NCBI GenBank assembly: GCA_963575745.1
Contig: CAUYUJ010020267.1
Coordinates: 1-64,000 of the forward strand
Length of the DNA stretch: 64,000 nt
Reading direction: 5' to 3'
DNA from: Prorocentrum cordatum
Taxonomy: Eukaryota > Sar > Dinophyceae > Prorocentrales > Prorocentraceae
A program made the translations under genes and the position numbers. Position 1 is the stretch's first letter. Each line of letters opens with the position of its first letter. The notes below the pieces were generated by a model, which saw only the letters and a program-made list of their open reading frames with translations, made no database searches and had not been told where the DNA came from. Of the stretch, positions 25,456 to 34,936 are shown one piece after another.

Positions 25456-26256
25456 AGGGCTCGGTACATGCGGTAGCTATCGAACAGCCAGCTATGGCGC
25501 CGAGTAAAGTATTGCGACGACCATCCGCCAAGCTGGGAAGCGAAACAAAACTCGGACCGCGATCAACTTTCACAGCAAGCCGCATGACACATCTAGGGGA
25601 ATTAGCATGTCAGCCCGAGCCAGAAGAACATCTAAAGGGATGCGCTCGTAGAACTTGTGAAACGAGCACGATGGCAACAACATCTCCCCTCCTGGCTCCC
25701 GGCGCCAGACAGCGTCGCTGGCCCCGCAGATGGCAGGGGCTACTAAGTGTGATCTGACATTCGCAGCCTCCCAGGAGCTACGCGCCGTCCTGCGGGGCCC
25801 TCCCCAGATCTTGTAAACGCAAGGAAATAAGCCTATAGGTCGATATCCGCCGATGGGCTGCTCCAGCAGCAAGAGAACAATAATTCGAATTTGCCTCGGT
25901 AGCAAGGACTTGCACTCTATGATATTATAAGGGGTGGAGAGCGCGAGGAGGAGGGGTTCCGAGAGGGGGCATATACGCTCACAACGAAACCCATCTGTTC
26001 CCACAGCAGAGAACGCACCATGAGATTTCAGAATATATCCGAGAATATCAGGCGATAGAAAATCCAAGGGCCCTCGGCGCTCAACGGGCGACTCTCCGGT
26101 CTTCTCGCGAGCGCTCTCCCAAAGGCTCGAAAACTTCAAGGGCTCCGACGCGGAAGAACTGCGTGGACCGTCAGAACCTGCCCATGAGGCGATCGCGCTG
26201 CGGACGGCTTGCAGGGGAGCTGCATCTGCGTCCGCGCGCGCGACGACCGCGAGCAT
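25456..26256 (-). pseudogene. LINE reverse transcriptase, N-terminal half
   Basis: Frame 25570-26256 reads SPDILGYILKSHGAFSAVGT, then LEQPIGGYRPIGLFPCVYKI (motif 1/2 of non-LTR RTs), DAVWRREPGG, and KFYERIPLDVLLARA (motif A region). A one-frame shift leads into frame 25456-25585 with SLADGRRNTLLGAIAGCSIA then TACTEPY (motif B equivalent), which stops at the YR insertion. The rest of the protein resumes at 18014. Confidence 0.75.
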
Positions 26257-27940
26257 CGGCGCCGCCTAACAGCGGGACGCGCCGCGAGCGCGAGCAGCTG
26301 CCTTAGCCTGACCTGCACGCCGTTCAAAAAAGAACGGATATCCACGGCCCCATGCCCCCCCCCCCCCCCCCCGAAACCTCGAACCACTTCTCCTGGAGAT
26401 CATGGGGCCCAGATAGACCTGAGTCTCCATGAGCTCTTCAATGCAATCCTGGAGCTCATCTCTGACCTTGTCTGGGGGGGGGGGCACGATAGCCAGCGAA
26501 TAACGCCTGCAGGCAGGATGGTCTGAATCTGCAGCGCGCGCAGAACGGTAATTGCTGAGTGCCTTGCACGGGCGCCGAAAGCCAGCGAGACCCGGCTGCC
26601 CAGCCTCGCGCCTGCGCCTGTCCGAGTCCATGACGTTGACAACCGTCAGCTTGGGCGGCCTATCCCTGAGGCCAGGCGGCTGGAGCTGCCCATGCCGAGG
26701 GATAGAATGCCCTACCTCCCCTGCGTCAGCCCAGACATCATATAGCGTGTCCAAATGACGTTGTACAGCAGAACGCTTGGGGCGATTCTGGGCTAGCTCG
26801 AGTCCGCGACAGGCGCAATCCATCGCAATCTCTGGCGGAAGGGCCTCGCTGAAGGGCCCGGCGGGGACCTTGACCTGACTATTGGGGGCCTCCGCGATCG
26901 ATAGTGCGCGCAGCGAAGCCGTATCAGGGTAGACGTCGATAGTAGTAAGGTAGTGCGTCTTGATATCCGAGCCGCGGGCGACCGAAATCTTCAAAATTAC
27001 CTAGGTGAGCCCCGGGGGGACTGCGAAGTAGTCGCACGCGCTGAGCTGGCCTCCAGATCCCAGACACGTTCTAGGAACATCAGGAAGCACGATGTTGGCG
27101 GACAACTTTGACGCAAACATGCTGAACTTTAAAATGGCGGCGGCAGGCTGAAATCGCCTCCCGCTATGAAAAAAATGCAAGTCGAACGTGTCGAGAGCGC
27201 TGCCCAAGTCCGCGAGAAGTTGAACCTTGCGATCTGGAAACCCCTCTGAGTCGTGAGGATATAGATTGAGATTCGGTCCCCTGGAATTCGCGCGCAACCT
27301 TGGATGGCCCTGCCGGGGGCCAAAGTCGAGCCCCCCAAGGTGTGCGCAATCCAAGCTATTGACTGGCCAAGATGGCCACGCCCCCAGCGGCGCCCCCCCC
27401 CCTGGAGCAGACAAGGCGGGCGCAACAAAAGAACGCATTCCAACTGTTTGAGGATGCCGACTCAGAAACTTTACCTCGAGATTCACGATCCCGAAGCCTG
27501 TGTTTTTGCACGAAGACCACATGCGACGACGTAGACCCAAGCCAGGACTTGATAGATGACCGGGCCGTACAATTGACAACGCCAACGGGAGACGCAACAT
27601 TAGGAGAAACGGGCTTGATTCGGGTTGAAAGATACTTGTTTCCAAAACTGTGCCCAGGGGAACCGGGGGAAACGAAACTGCACCCCCCCCCCTGCTCGCG
27701 CTCGCGATCATGACGCGGCGGAGCTAACAAGGGGGGTGGCCCCAGGCTGATCCAGACAGCGGGCGCGCTCACGCACGTCGATCTCACGTTGGCTAGACGC
27801 GGGCTGCCGACTGTCCTTACTTGGGTCCGTCGTAGCAGGCTCACCGCTGGCGCTGGCGGGGCCTCCAGCTCCGCCCGCGGCTGGCGGCGGTGAGGCTTCA
27901 GGCGCGTCACCTCCAACGCCTGGCTCGGCGCCTTCAGCAT
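26257..27940 (-). pseudogene. LINE endonuclease and linker
   Basis: Frame 27356-27940 carries FGNKYLS...WLGSTSSHVVFVQKHRL and GGAAGGVAILA, the start of an AP-endonuclease-like domain (VxxxQExxL, GVAIL). Frame 27001-27711 continues with QLLADLGSALDTFDLHFFHSG (normally a GDF/GDW motif), SANIVLPDVPRTCLGSGG and ACDYFAV (normally IDFFVV). An in-frame TAG at 27001 separates it from KISVARGSDIKTHYLTTIDV at 26994, which retains the terminal His (SxH) position. The region after about 26700 links to RT. It would nick target DNA to prime reverse transcription; several active-site residues are lost. Confidence 0.65.
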
Positions 27941-28779
27941 CAGGCTCCACCTTCGGCTTCTTCTGGAGCTGCTTCAGGTGGGCCGAGTGCGAGGCCTTGA
28001 TGGCATCGATGTGTTTGATGCAGTCGCCGAACAGAGTGGTGACAATTTGCTGCAAGCCCGACTCCAGCTTAGGAGGCCCGTTTTATCGGAGATTTCACGG
28101 TCAGCCTGCGAGATCTCGTAGTCGTCGATGTCCGGGAAAACGGCCAGAAACGTCGAACCTGAAAGCATGGCTGCCACCATCCACGAGGTCACGCGAATGA
28201 AGCACAGGAATGGAGTCCTTCGGCTTCGAGTTAACCGGGTTACCCTTGTAATTATATGCGTGCAGTTGGGCGACGAAGTGGTCATAAAGTTGATCATGCT
28301 CAGTATGTTTATCGCGTAGCTTGCGGCTTTCATCATTATTTTTCCACGGTGTTGAGCTCCCACTTGGCCAGCAGGTCCAGCCCGCAATTAAGTATGGACT
28401 CCAAGGTCCGCACTTGGTGGTAGGCCAGGATGATTTGCTGGTAAAGTGACGGAGCTCGAATCGCTGACTTCCTAGCTGCATCGGCGCGGTCTTGATTTTG
28501 TTTGGCCAGAGCGGTGTCCCCCAACTTGGTTGCCAAGGCCACCATCTGCTCCAGCTCGGTCTGGCCAGCCCCAGCGCCAGGACCAACAGGACGTGGAGGC
28601 AGAGGGCCAAGACGAGGTTGTACTGTACCATGGTCACGAAGAGGAGGTGCAGCTTGCCCACGAATCGTATTGCAGTGCAGGAGGGAAGACGAAGAAAAAG
28701 GACGCGGAGGGGGGTTAGCCAGCCGGGTGGACGAGGAGAGGGTCAGCCGGGGGAGGGGCGGGAGCACGCACCTCTGCAC
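27708..28779 (-). pseudogene. LINE N-terminal coiled-coil-like region
   Basis: Frame 28336-28779 contains LEQMVALATKLGDTALAKQN, ADAARKSAIRAPSLYQQIIL and HQVRTLESILNCGLDLLAKW, resembling the coiled-coil N-terminal region of dinoflagellate LINEs. Frame 27708-28055 follows with HLKQLQKKPKVEPDAEGAEP and a Pro/Ala/Gly-rich linker. Stops and phase changes separate the two. It probably binds element RNA, by analogy with LINE ORF1 proteins. Confidence 0.45.
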
Positions 28780-28899
28780 GGCCGCCCGTCACGAGCAGAG
28801 GGTGAAACAGGACGCGGGGAAATTGGCAAGAGTTCGGGAAGCTCCAAAGGGCTTAAGAACGAGGTCCGAGGGGGATCATGGCGGGCGTAGTACAGACAT

Positions 28900-30880
28900 C
28901 TCTCAGTGTCCTAGGGGATGAAGGAAGAAGGACGAACCATCGCGTCTCCTCCCCCACTCCCGACCCTTTCGTTCATCACTCCATTCACCTTTCCTCCCCT
29001 GCTCTCCTTGTCGCTTCGCCTCCTGTCCCTCCTCTCCATCACAACATATCCACGCCACTTCTCCTCTCTTCCCGTCCAAAGTCGTCCCTGCCCTCCTGCG
29101 TCGTCCACCCTCCCCCTGCCTACAAGAGCACGACACGAGCGAGCAGGCAGCACAAAAAACCCGAGGGAGCAGCGAGAAACTGTGTCGATGGTGGGTGAAT
29201 CTCTTGGCGGCACAAGCCTTGGTTCGTGCCCCCGGTGCGCAAAGTTCCACCTTGAGCGATCTCCGCTCTCGGGAGCACGCCCTGAGTTTGTCGACCCTGC
29301 CTCTCGCATGGGCGTCGCGCGGTGGGATGCCTTTACATATGAACACCTCTGGGGTCAACCACCGCCTGCGCCCACAGGGGGGGCTCTCAACCCTGAACGC
29401 CCGCGCGGGCGTCGCCCCCGCGTCGAGGCGGCGCGAACCTGCCGTGCCTGTGCGCTGCTGGCACCTCCTGCCTCGTGCAGGTCCCTGCCAAGTAATTAAA
29501 GAAGCGTCAAGAGAATTGAAAGAGGGGGGCGGGGACCATGCACCGCGCGAACGACGAGTTCTTCACGTAGCACATCGTGCCTCCCCCCTTGTAATGGCGA
29601 GGGGCAAGAGGAGGAGGCGAATACGTGTGTTCCTTCCACTTCTCTTTCTAACCCCCTCCTCCATCCGGTGGCGGCAACTGCGGGGCTGGAGCAGACCACT
29701 TGGAAGCTACGTTTCCTGTCAAAGCCTGTGGCATCGTGACTTGTCCATTGGCCCCAGAACCCTTTCCCGGGGACTGTTTCTCGTCCCGTACCATGTTTGA
29801 CGGACTCCGGGCCTGACACAAACATCTTGAGGCCGAAACCGACGGACCACAACCAGATGTAGTACGTCACGACGTCGCAAGTCTGGATTCTCGGTGGCAC
29901 GCCAAAGGGACTGGCAGTTGGGCGCGTAACACTCTTTGGTGTCGGCGGCTTCGGAGCGGACCCGTCGCGTTCTACCTGGCACTGGGCCATAGTGGCAAGC
30001 GAAAAAGGGAGCGTAAAAAGCATGTAGGCCCTGACCTGGAGATGCCGTCTCTCGTTCGGCCCTGAACGCGTACACGACCCCGCCTCCCCCGCGCCCCACT
30101 CCTCGTGTTCCCATTATCCTTCCTTTCCTTCCCCTACCGACTGCTCACACCCTGCCCCCACTCTTCATCCTCCTCGTCATCCCGCATGTCATAATGGCGA
30201 GAGAAACCATTCTCCGCTGTCCTGGAGCAAACACTAGCCCGCTGCAATGTCTAGAGAGCGCCGTTCCCGGAGCGAACTGTTGCACAGAATACGCGTGGTC
30301 TGGTCAACACGTGCTGAACTCTCGAAGATGATCATATACCCCACTCGCTGTACGTATCGGCAATACGTTTCACGTGGCGCGGCCGTGAGTCAAAATTTGG
30401 AGACGAACTTGGCACGCTCACCGTCCTCGAGAAATCGCGTTGCGGGTCGGGCCCCTCGCCTGTCTTGCCAGAAATACGCACGAGGGACACCACCACGCGA
30501 TGGGGTGAAGGACTCAGGTCCCACGTCGTCGAAAACAAGAGTATGCTCGGAGGTCAGGTTATCCAGGCAAGTGGGCATGTCCCTCGAGGTTCGACAAAGA
30601 ACCTGACGATGACCGGCCCGGCCGTGCTTTCATGTGCCTGCACTTGCTGACTCGGCCCGCCATTGAGGGCCTGAGGCAAAAGCGGCAATGGCGTCCCGCG
30701 CCTCTGCCGGCCTCTGCAGAGACGGCGAGCCCGCATGGGTATACTGGGCAAGCAGCTAGGTAATCGTCCACACGCGCAGCCTGCAGAGGCGGCGGTGTGG
30801 AGGCCGACAACTGAGACCCCGCCCTGCTGGCTGCGTCCTGCCAGCGGGCCCGCCCTCGCTTCGCTTCCGCCCACCACCCG
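28900..30880. other. Intergenic, no gene recognised
   Basis: Pyrimidine-rich at 28940-29120. Frames on both strands show no domain. GTAATGGCGAG and similar fragments occur without repeat structure. Confidence 0.45.
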
Positions 30881-30885
30881 CGGGG

Positions 30886-31140
30886 GGCGAGAGGGGAGGA
30901 GGAGAGGGAGGAGGAAGGAGGAGGAGGAGAGGGAGGAGGAAGGAGGAGGAGGAGGAGGAGGAGGAGGAGGAGGAGGAGGAGGAGGAGGAGGAGGAGGAGG
31001 AGGAGAGGAGGAGGAGAAGGAGGAGAGGAGGAGGAGAGGAGGGAGGAGGAGGAGGGGGAGGAGAGGAGGAGGAGGAGGAGGAGAAGGAGGATAAGGAGGA
31101 GGAGGAGGAGGAGCAGGAGGAGGAGCAGGAGGAGGAGGGC
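30886..31140. repeat. (GGA)n purine tract
   Basis: About 250 bases of GGA/GAG repeats with a few interruptions. It forms the outer part of the left arm of the foldback that follows; the right arm ends in (CTC)n at about 31600-31620. Confidence 0.9.
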
Positions 31141-31620
31141 GCATGCGAAGCCCTGCTCGGAGCGCCCTGTTCGGACATCCGGGCGGTGGGGCACGACAAG
31201 CACGCCCAGGCCGGCGGCACGCCGGGCGGTGCCCGCTCTGCTCGGCGGGGGCGGTGCGCGGAGGGAGCCGGGAGCAACGATAGGGGGGATGGGCATACGG
31301 GGGGGATGCATCGACCCCAAATCGCCCATTGATCGCCGATAGGGGCCCGATAGCCCCAACCCGCCCAGGAAGGTGCGGATTCACTGTCGGGGGCCTATCG
31401 CCGATCCATCGGCGATGTATCGCCGATTCCAGGTCGATGCATCCCCCCCTTTGCCTATCCACCCCTACCGTTGCACCTCAAGGGAGCCAGGAGCAGAGGC
31501 TGGGGACGGCCTGCGCCTCGGCGGGCCGCCTGGAGAGCAGGCCAGACCGGCACGGCCAGGCTGCATGGCGCCTCCTACGTGTGCCTCGGCGTCTGGCCTC
31601 CTCCTCCTCCTCCTCCTCTT
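31141..31620. repeat. Imperfect ~480-bp foldback with GGA/TCC ends
   Basis: GATGCATCGACC at 31305-31316 is inverted as GGTCGATGCATC at 31432-31443. The pairing extends outward through GAGCAACGATAGGGGGGATGG (31272 on), matched by CC-rich DNA ending CCGTTGCAC at about 31476, with AGGGAGCC(G/A)GGAGCA beyond. The centre has GATCGCCGATAGG and its inverse. Both arms grade into GGA or CTC repeats. It could be an old foldback transposon or an inverted duplication. Confidence 0.6.
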
Positions 31621-32200
31621 CCGCCCCCACCTCCCTCCCGCTCGCGACACTACTGACTACTGCCTCCCTCCCTCCCGCCCACCTCCATCGTCGAACTGCT
31701 GCTAATTTCGTGTATTCTCCCCGAGCCCGAATTAGCATTCCCCGTTCCCTCTTCCTCCGAGAACTTACTCAGACCCCCCCTGGCGTAACGCCCGCTCTCC
31801 TACAATCTTCGTCCCATCCGCGTCCGCCACATCCGCACGCTGTTCTTCCCTGCCTCTCACCCCCCTATATCCTTCTTCAGGGTCCTGAAACCTCAGGATA
31901 CCCCAAAGCACAAAATTGCTGGAATCCAGCAGTAACACACGCCAACAGAACAAAAAACTGATAGCCAGCGTGGAACCCGAACAATCCGCCAGCCCCCCTT
32001 GCGGGGCCATCAGGCTGCGAGGATTAAGCGTGCTGCTCCCTGCACCAGTTCCAGCTTGCAGTTTCCATTGTTACAATACTGCTTTCTGTTTCCTACTGTA
32101 AATTGTTACTGTCCGCGCGAAGGGGGGGAGCCGAAAACCGCCCTGGTTAGCACCCCTCGGGAGGGTTCTCAGAATTCCTGGGGGGGTAGAAATTTACACC
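31621..32200. other. Intergenic, no gene recognised
   Basis: Pyrimidine-rich to 31870, then mixed composition. No domain or structured repeat was noticed. Confidence 0.4.
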
Positions 32201-32204
32201 CCTC

Positions 32205-33040
32205 ACGCAGATCCGTAGGGTCAGGGTCCAAAAACACAAGGGATTTGCCACATTTCTAAAATTCGGTTGCACCCTTCACGCAGATCGGCGGGGTCAGGGT
32301 CCAAAAACACGTGGGATTTGCCACATTTCTGAAATTCGGTGGCACCCCTCATGCAGATCGGCGGGGCCAGAGTCCAAAAACACTAGGGATTTGTTACATG
32401 TCTGCAATTCGGTAGCTCCCGTCACGCAGATCGGCGGGGTCAGGGTCCAAAAACACAAAGTATTTGCAGCATTTCTGAAATTGGGTGGCACCCCTCACGC
32501 AGATCGGCGGGGTCAGGATCCAAAAACACATGGGATTTTCAGCATGTTTGAAATTCGGTGGTACACTTCACGCAGATCGGCGGGGTCAGGGTCAAAAAAA
32601 CACAAAAGTTTTGCCACCTTTCTACAAGTTCTGGACACCCCTCACGCAGATCGGCGGGGTCAGGTTCCAAAAGCACATGGAATTTGCCACATTTCTGAAA
32701 TTCGCTAGCTCCCCTCACGCAGATCGGCGGGGTCAGGGTCCAAAAACACATGGGATTTTCCGCATCTTTGAAATCCGGTGGCACCCTTCACGCAGATCCG
32801 TATGGTCAGGGTCCAAACACACAAAGGAGTTGCCACATGTCTGAAAATCGGTGGCACCCCTCACGCAGATCGGCGGGGTCAGGGTCCAAAAACACATGGG
32901 ACTTGAAACATTTCTGAAATTCGGTGGCACCCTTCACGCAGATCCGTAGGGTCAGGGTCTAAAAACATAAGGGATTTGCCACATGTCTGAAATTCGGCGG
33001 CACCCTTCACGCAGATCGGCAAGGTCAGGGTCGAAAACCA
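32205..33040. repeat. 73-bp tandem repeat, about 12 copies
   Basis: Each unit contains CACGCAGATCGGCGGGGTCA, GGGTCCAAAAACACATGGGA and TTTGCCACATTTCTGAAATT then CGGTGGCACC. CAGATC recurs at roughly 73-bp steps from about 32209 to 33012. 73 is not a multiple of three, so the frames open across it (on both strands) are not conserved proteins. Copies differ by a few substitutions; two or three carry GATCCGTA in place of GATCGGCG. Confidence 0.9.
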
Positions 33041-34282
33041 AATAGGTCCCGACACTGCTTCACGGCAAAGCCAAAGCCTCATGACTTCGCTTTTCCATGG
33101 CCCATTCTCCGAGAGAGAGGGGGCTGGCGGCAGGGGGCGAAGCCCTTACGGATAAGTTGCTGCACTGTGGAAACGGTGAGCAACGGAAGTGGAAGCTCTG
33201 GGGTGTAAGCAATGTAATGGAAGCTATGCTGTGCAATATACGCGGTGCAACTACGGTGCAAGCGATGTGGTGCGAACTGTTTTCTTCCAGCGCGATGAAA
33301 AAATGATTGCGTGACGTGGTGTGTAGTCTCTGCAGACTCCGCCGTGCCCTCAAGGGGCCTCTCTCCCAGCCACAGATCAACAGCATCAGCACACGAGCGG
33401 CGGCCAACACGAAAAACTGCGGACTTGAAACTCCGATCTACCGCCTCCTCGGACAGAAAGTACAACATGGCGACAAACACAAACCATATAGTCCTGAGCT
33501 TGACGTGACGTCGCCCAATCCGCCGCCGAGATCTTACTATATTGTGTAAGCCATGTGGTGAAAACTATGTCGCTTAAACTCAGGGGACGGGGCACCCAAC
33601 AGGCAACACGGCCAGCCACGTGGCGTTGCCTCGCCCAAGAGGCGGCATCGGCGGCAACGTGGCGCAACCGAGGCATACCCTCCAGTCTCACGGGGCGCCC
33701 ACGAGGCCGCACGGGCGGCAAAGTGGCAACAGCCAGGACCATCCCAAAGCATACTTGACAAAGAAAACCATAACCGATAGATGCAAACTCTGTTTGGGAA
33801 GCAAACTCCTCCACTAGTCTTAGAACCGCGTTCCTCTTCAACTCCTCCTCCCAACTCGAGACACATCCAAAATAGACCCAAAGAAACATGCGGAAACTTG
33901 AGCAATCTGTCGGGCATGTTTCCCCTCATCACCGCCCAACAGGAGGGAGGGGGGGGTCAAGGAGGAGGAGGAGGACGGGGGAAGATGAGGCAGAAGCAAA
34001 ATCGAATGCTTATTTGGAAACGCCACCGAACTCCCGCCACTGGACCATGCTAGATGTACGGCTACAGGCTGTTGGGCGGTAGATCCTGAGAAGACATCAT
34101 AGGAACGACTAGGAGCAGTGAAGCCAGCTTAAGGACATATGAGGGTAAACAAAAAACTTGAACAACGTAACCTGACCCAAACGGATATGACCGGGATTCG
34201 ATCGAAATGGAAACATGGGCATCATAGGATGTACAGCCTACGGGTTGTGCCTGCGCCCGATGCTACAGCCCGGGGCGGGGAG
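33041..34282. other. Intergenic, no gene recognised
   Basis: Loose GGCGGCAACGTGGC / ACGAGGCCGCACGGGCGGCA repeats at about 33620-33730 and a G-rich stretch at 33940-33980. No gene is supported. The last bases form the left flank of the LTR element. Confidence 0.45.
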
Positions 34283-34287
34283 GAACA
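34283..34287. repeat. Target-site duplication of the LTR element (left copy)
   Basis: GAACA here matches GAACA at 50437-50441 on the far side of the element. Five bases is the usual copia-type duplication length. It fixes the element ends at 34288 and 50436. Confidence 0.8.
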
Positions 34288-34554
34288 AGTCGAAAGTGAG
34301 CCTGGTAACTCAAATAGCATCCGCTCCCATGGGAATCGAATGGCAGATAGCGTCCATTACCCTGCTGGGGTGGTTCAGTATGGGGAATGGACGGGTGTGA
34401 TAGGATAACATGGATGTATCGGTCTTTCCAGCACATAGCGAACATTAAGGTAAGTGTGCGGGCAAATAGGGCTCGCGTGCCTTGAGCCAAAGGCAACGGC
34501 GCGCGAGCTATGCTCCCGATACTATAACATCTCCCAAAGAGCTACCCTTAAAGT
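34288..34554 (-). repeat. 3' LTR
   Basis: Same length as the 5' LTR with 8 substitutions. The sense strand begins ACTTTAAGGG and ends CTTTCGACT, not the usual TG...CA. It holds the SL-like sequence (34481-34499) and the first ~70 codons of the Gag frame. Confidence 0.9.
34481..34499 (-). promoter_or_regulatory. Spliced-leader-like sequence in the 3' LTR
   Basis: The minus strand reads CCGTTGCCTTTGGCTCAAG. Against the dinoflagellate SL core it has one substitution (A to T) and a 2-base deletion. The same sequence is in the 5' LTR. Confidence 0.6.
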
Positions 34555-34936
34555 CGGGAGGGGAGGAGACGGAGAGTATAGCCGCGCAGCCGTTAGGCTC
34601 TACAAAGGCCGCGCGCACAAGTGCTTGCAAGAAAGAAAACAGTGTGTACAGTCTGGCCTAACACCAGACTGTAAGGCGAGTTTCCTCGCAAGGCATTTCG
34701 CGCAAATGCAAGATAGCCCCTTCGAACGATGAAGGGCTATCGGCTCAGTTAGAGGTAAGCCAAACGGGCCACACCTCACCGAGCAAATATGTATCAAGGC
34801 AAAGAGCCTGAGTCATATAAAGCCGGCTCGTTGCCAGGCGTGAAACGTAAGGCTCGTTTCCGAGCAACTAGAAGGGCGCCTCTGTAGTAGGCGCCCATGC
34901 TGGCAAATTTGACCGCGGGGGGGCAACAAGGACAGA
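34555..34936 (-). other. Structured 3' untranslated region of the LTR element
   Basis: No coding capacity. It contains several strong hairpins: ACAGTCTGG/CCAGACTGT (about 34647-34671), GNRA hairpins at 34676-34689 and 34852-34865, a degenerate one at 34826-34839, ATAGCCC/GGGCTAT (about 34711-34740), GGGCGCCT/AGGCGCCC (about 34873-34895). The bases next to the 3' LTR are pyrimidine-rich in sense, so a normal polypurine tract is not evident. Confidence 0.7.

Larger units (their letters stand above)
15736..28800 (-). mobile_element. LINE-type non-LTR retrotransposon, split by a nested element
   Basis: Two blocks of the same LINE lie in the same orientation: 28.8-25.456 kb (N-terminal coiled-coil region, endonuclease, RT fingers and palm up to GCSIATA..EPY) and 18.014-15.736 kb (RT from the YxDD-equivalent position, thumb, RNase H, zinc-ribbon-like tail). 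The block between them, 18015-25454, is a tyrosine-recombinase retrotransposon. Joining codon CCC-TA to TATTCC across it restores one continuous frame from EPY into the segment ending AYMGGYGIS. The LINE is about 5.6 kb without the insert. It is inactive: the catalytic YVDD position reads YMGG, and there are several frameshifts and a TAG. Confidence 0.75.

Noticed and set aside
32391-32844. Tandem-repeat protein frames with PHADRRGQ motifs
   Set aside because: Repeat length 73 is not a multiple of three, so each unit is read in a new phase.
34676-34689. GNRA hairpins as transcription terminators
   Set aside because: No following T tract and most copies lie inside coding sequence.
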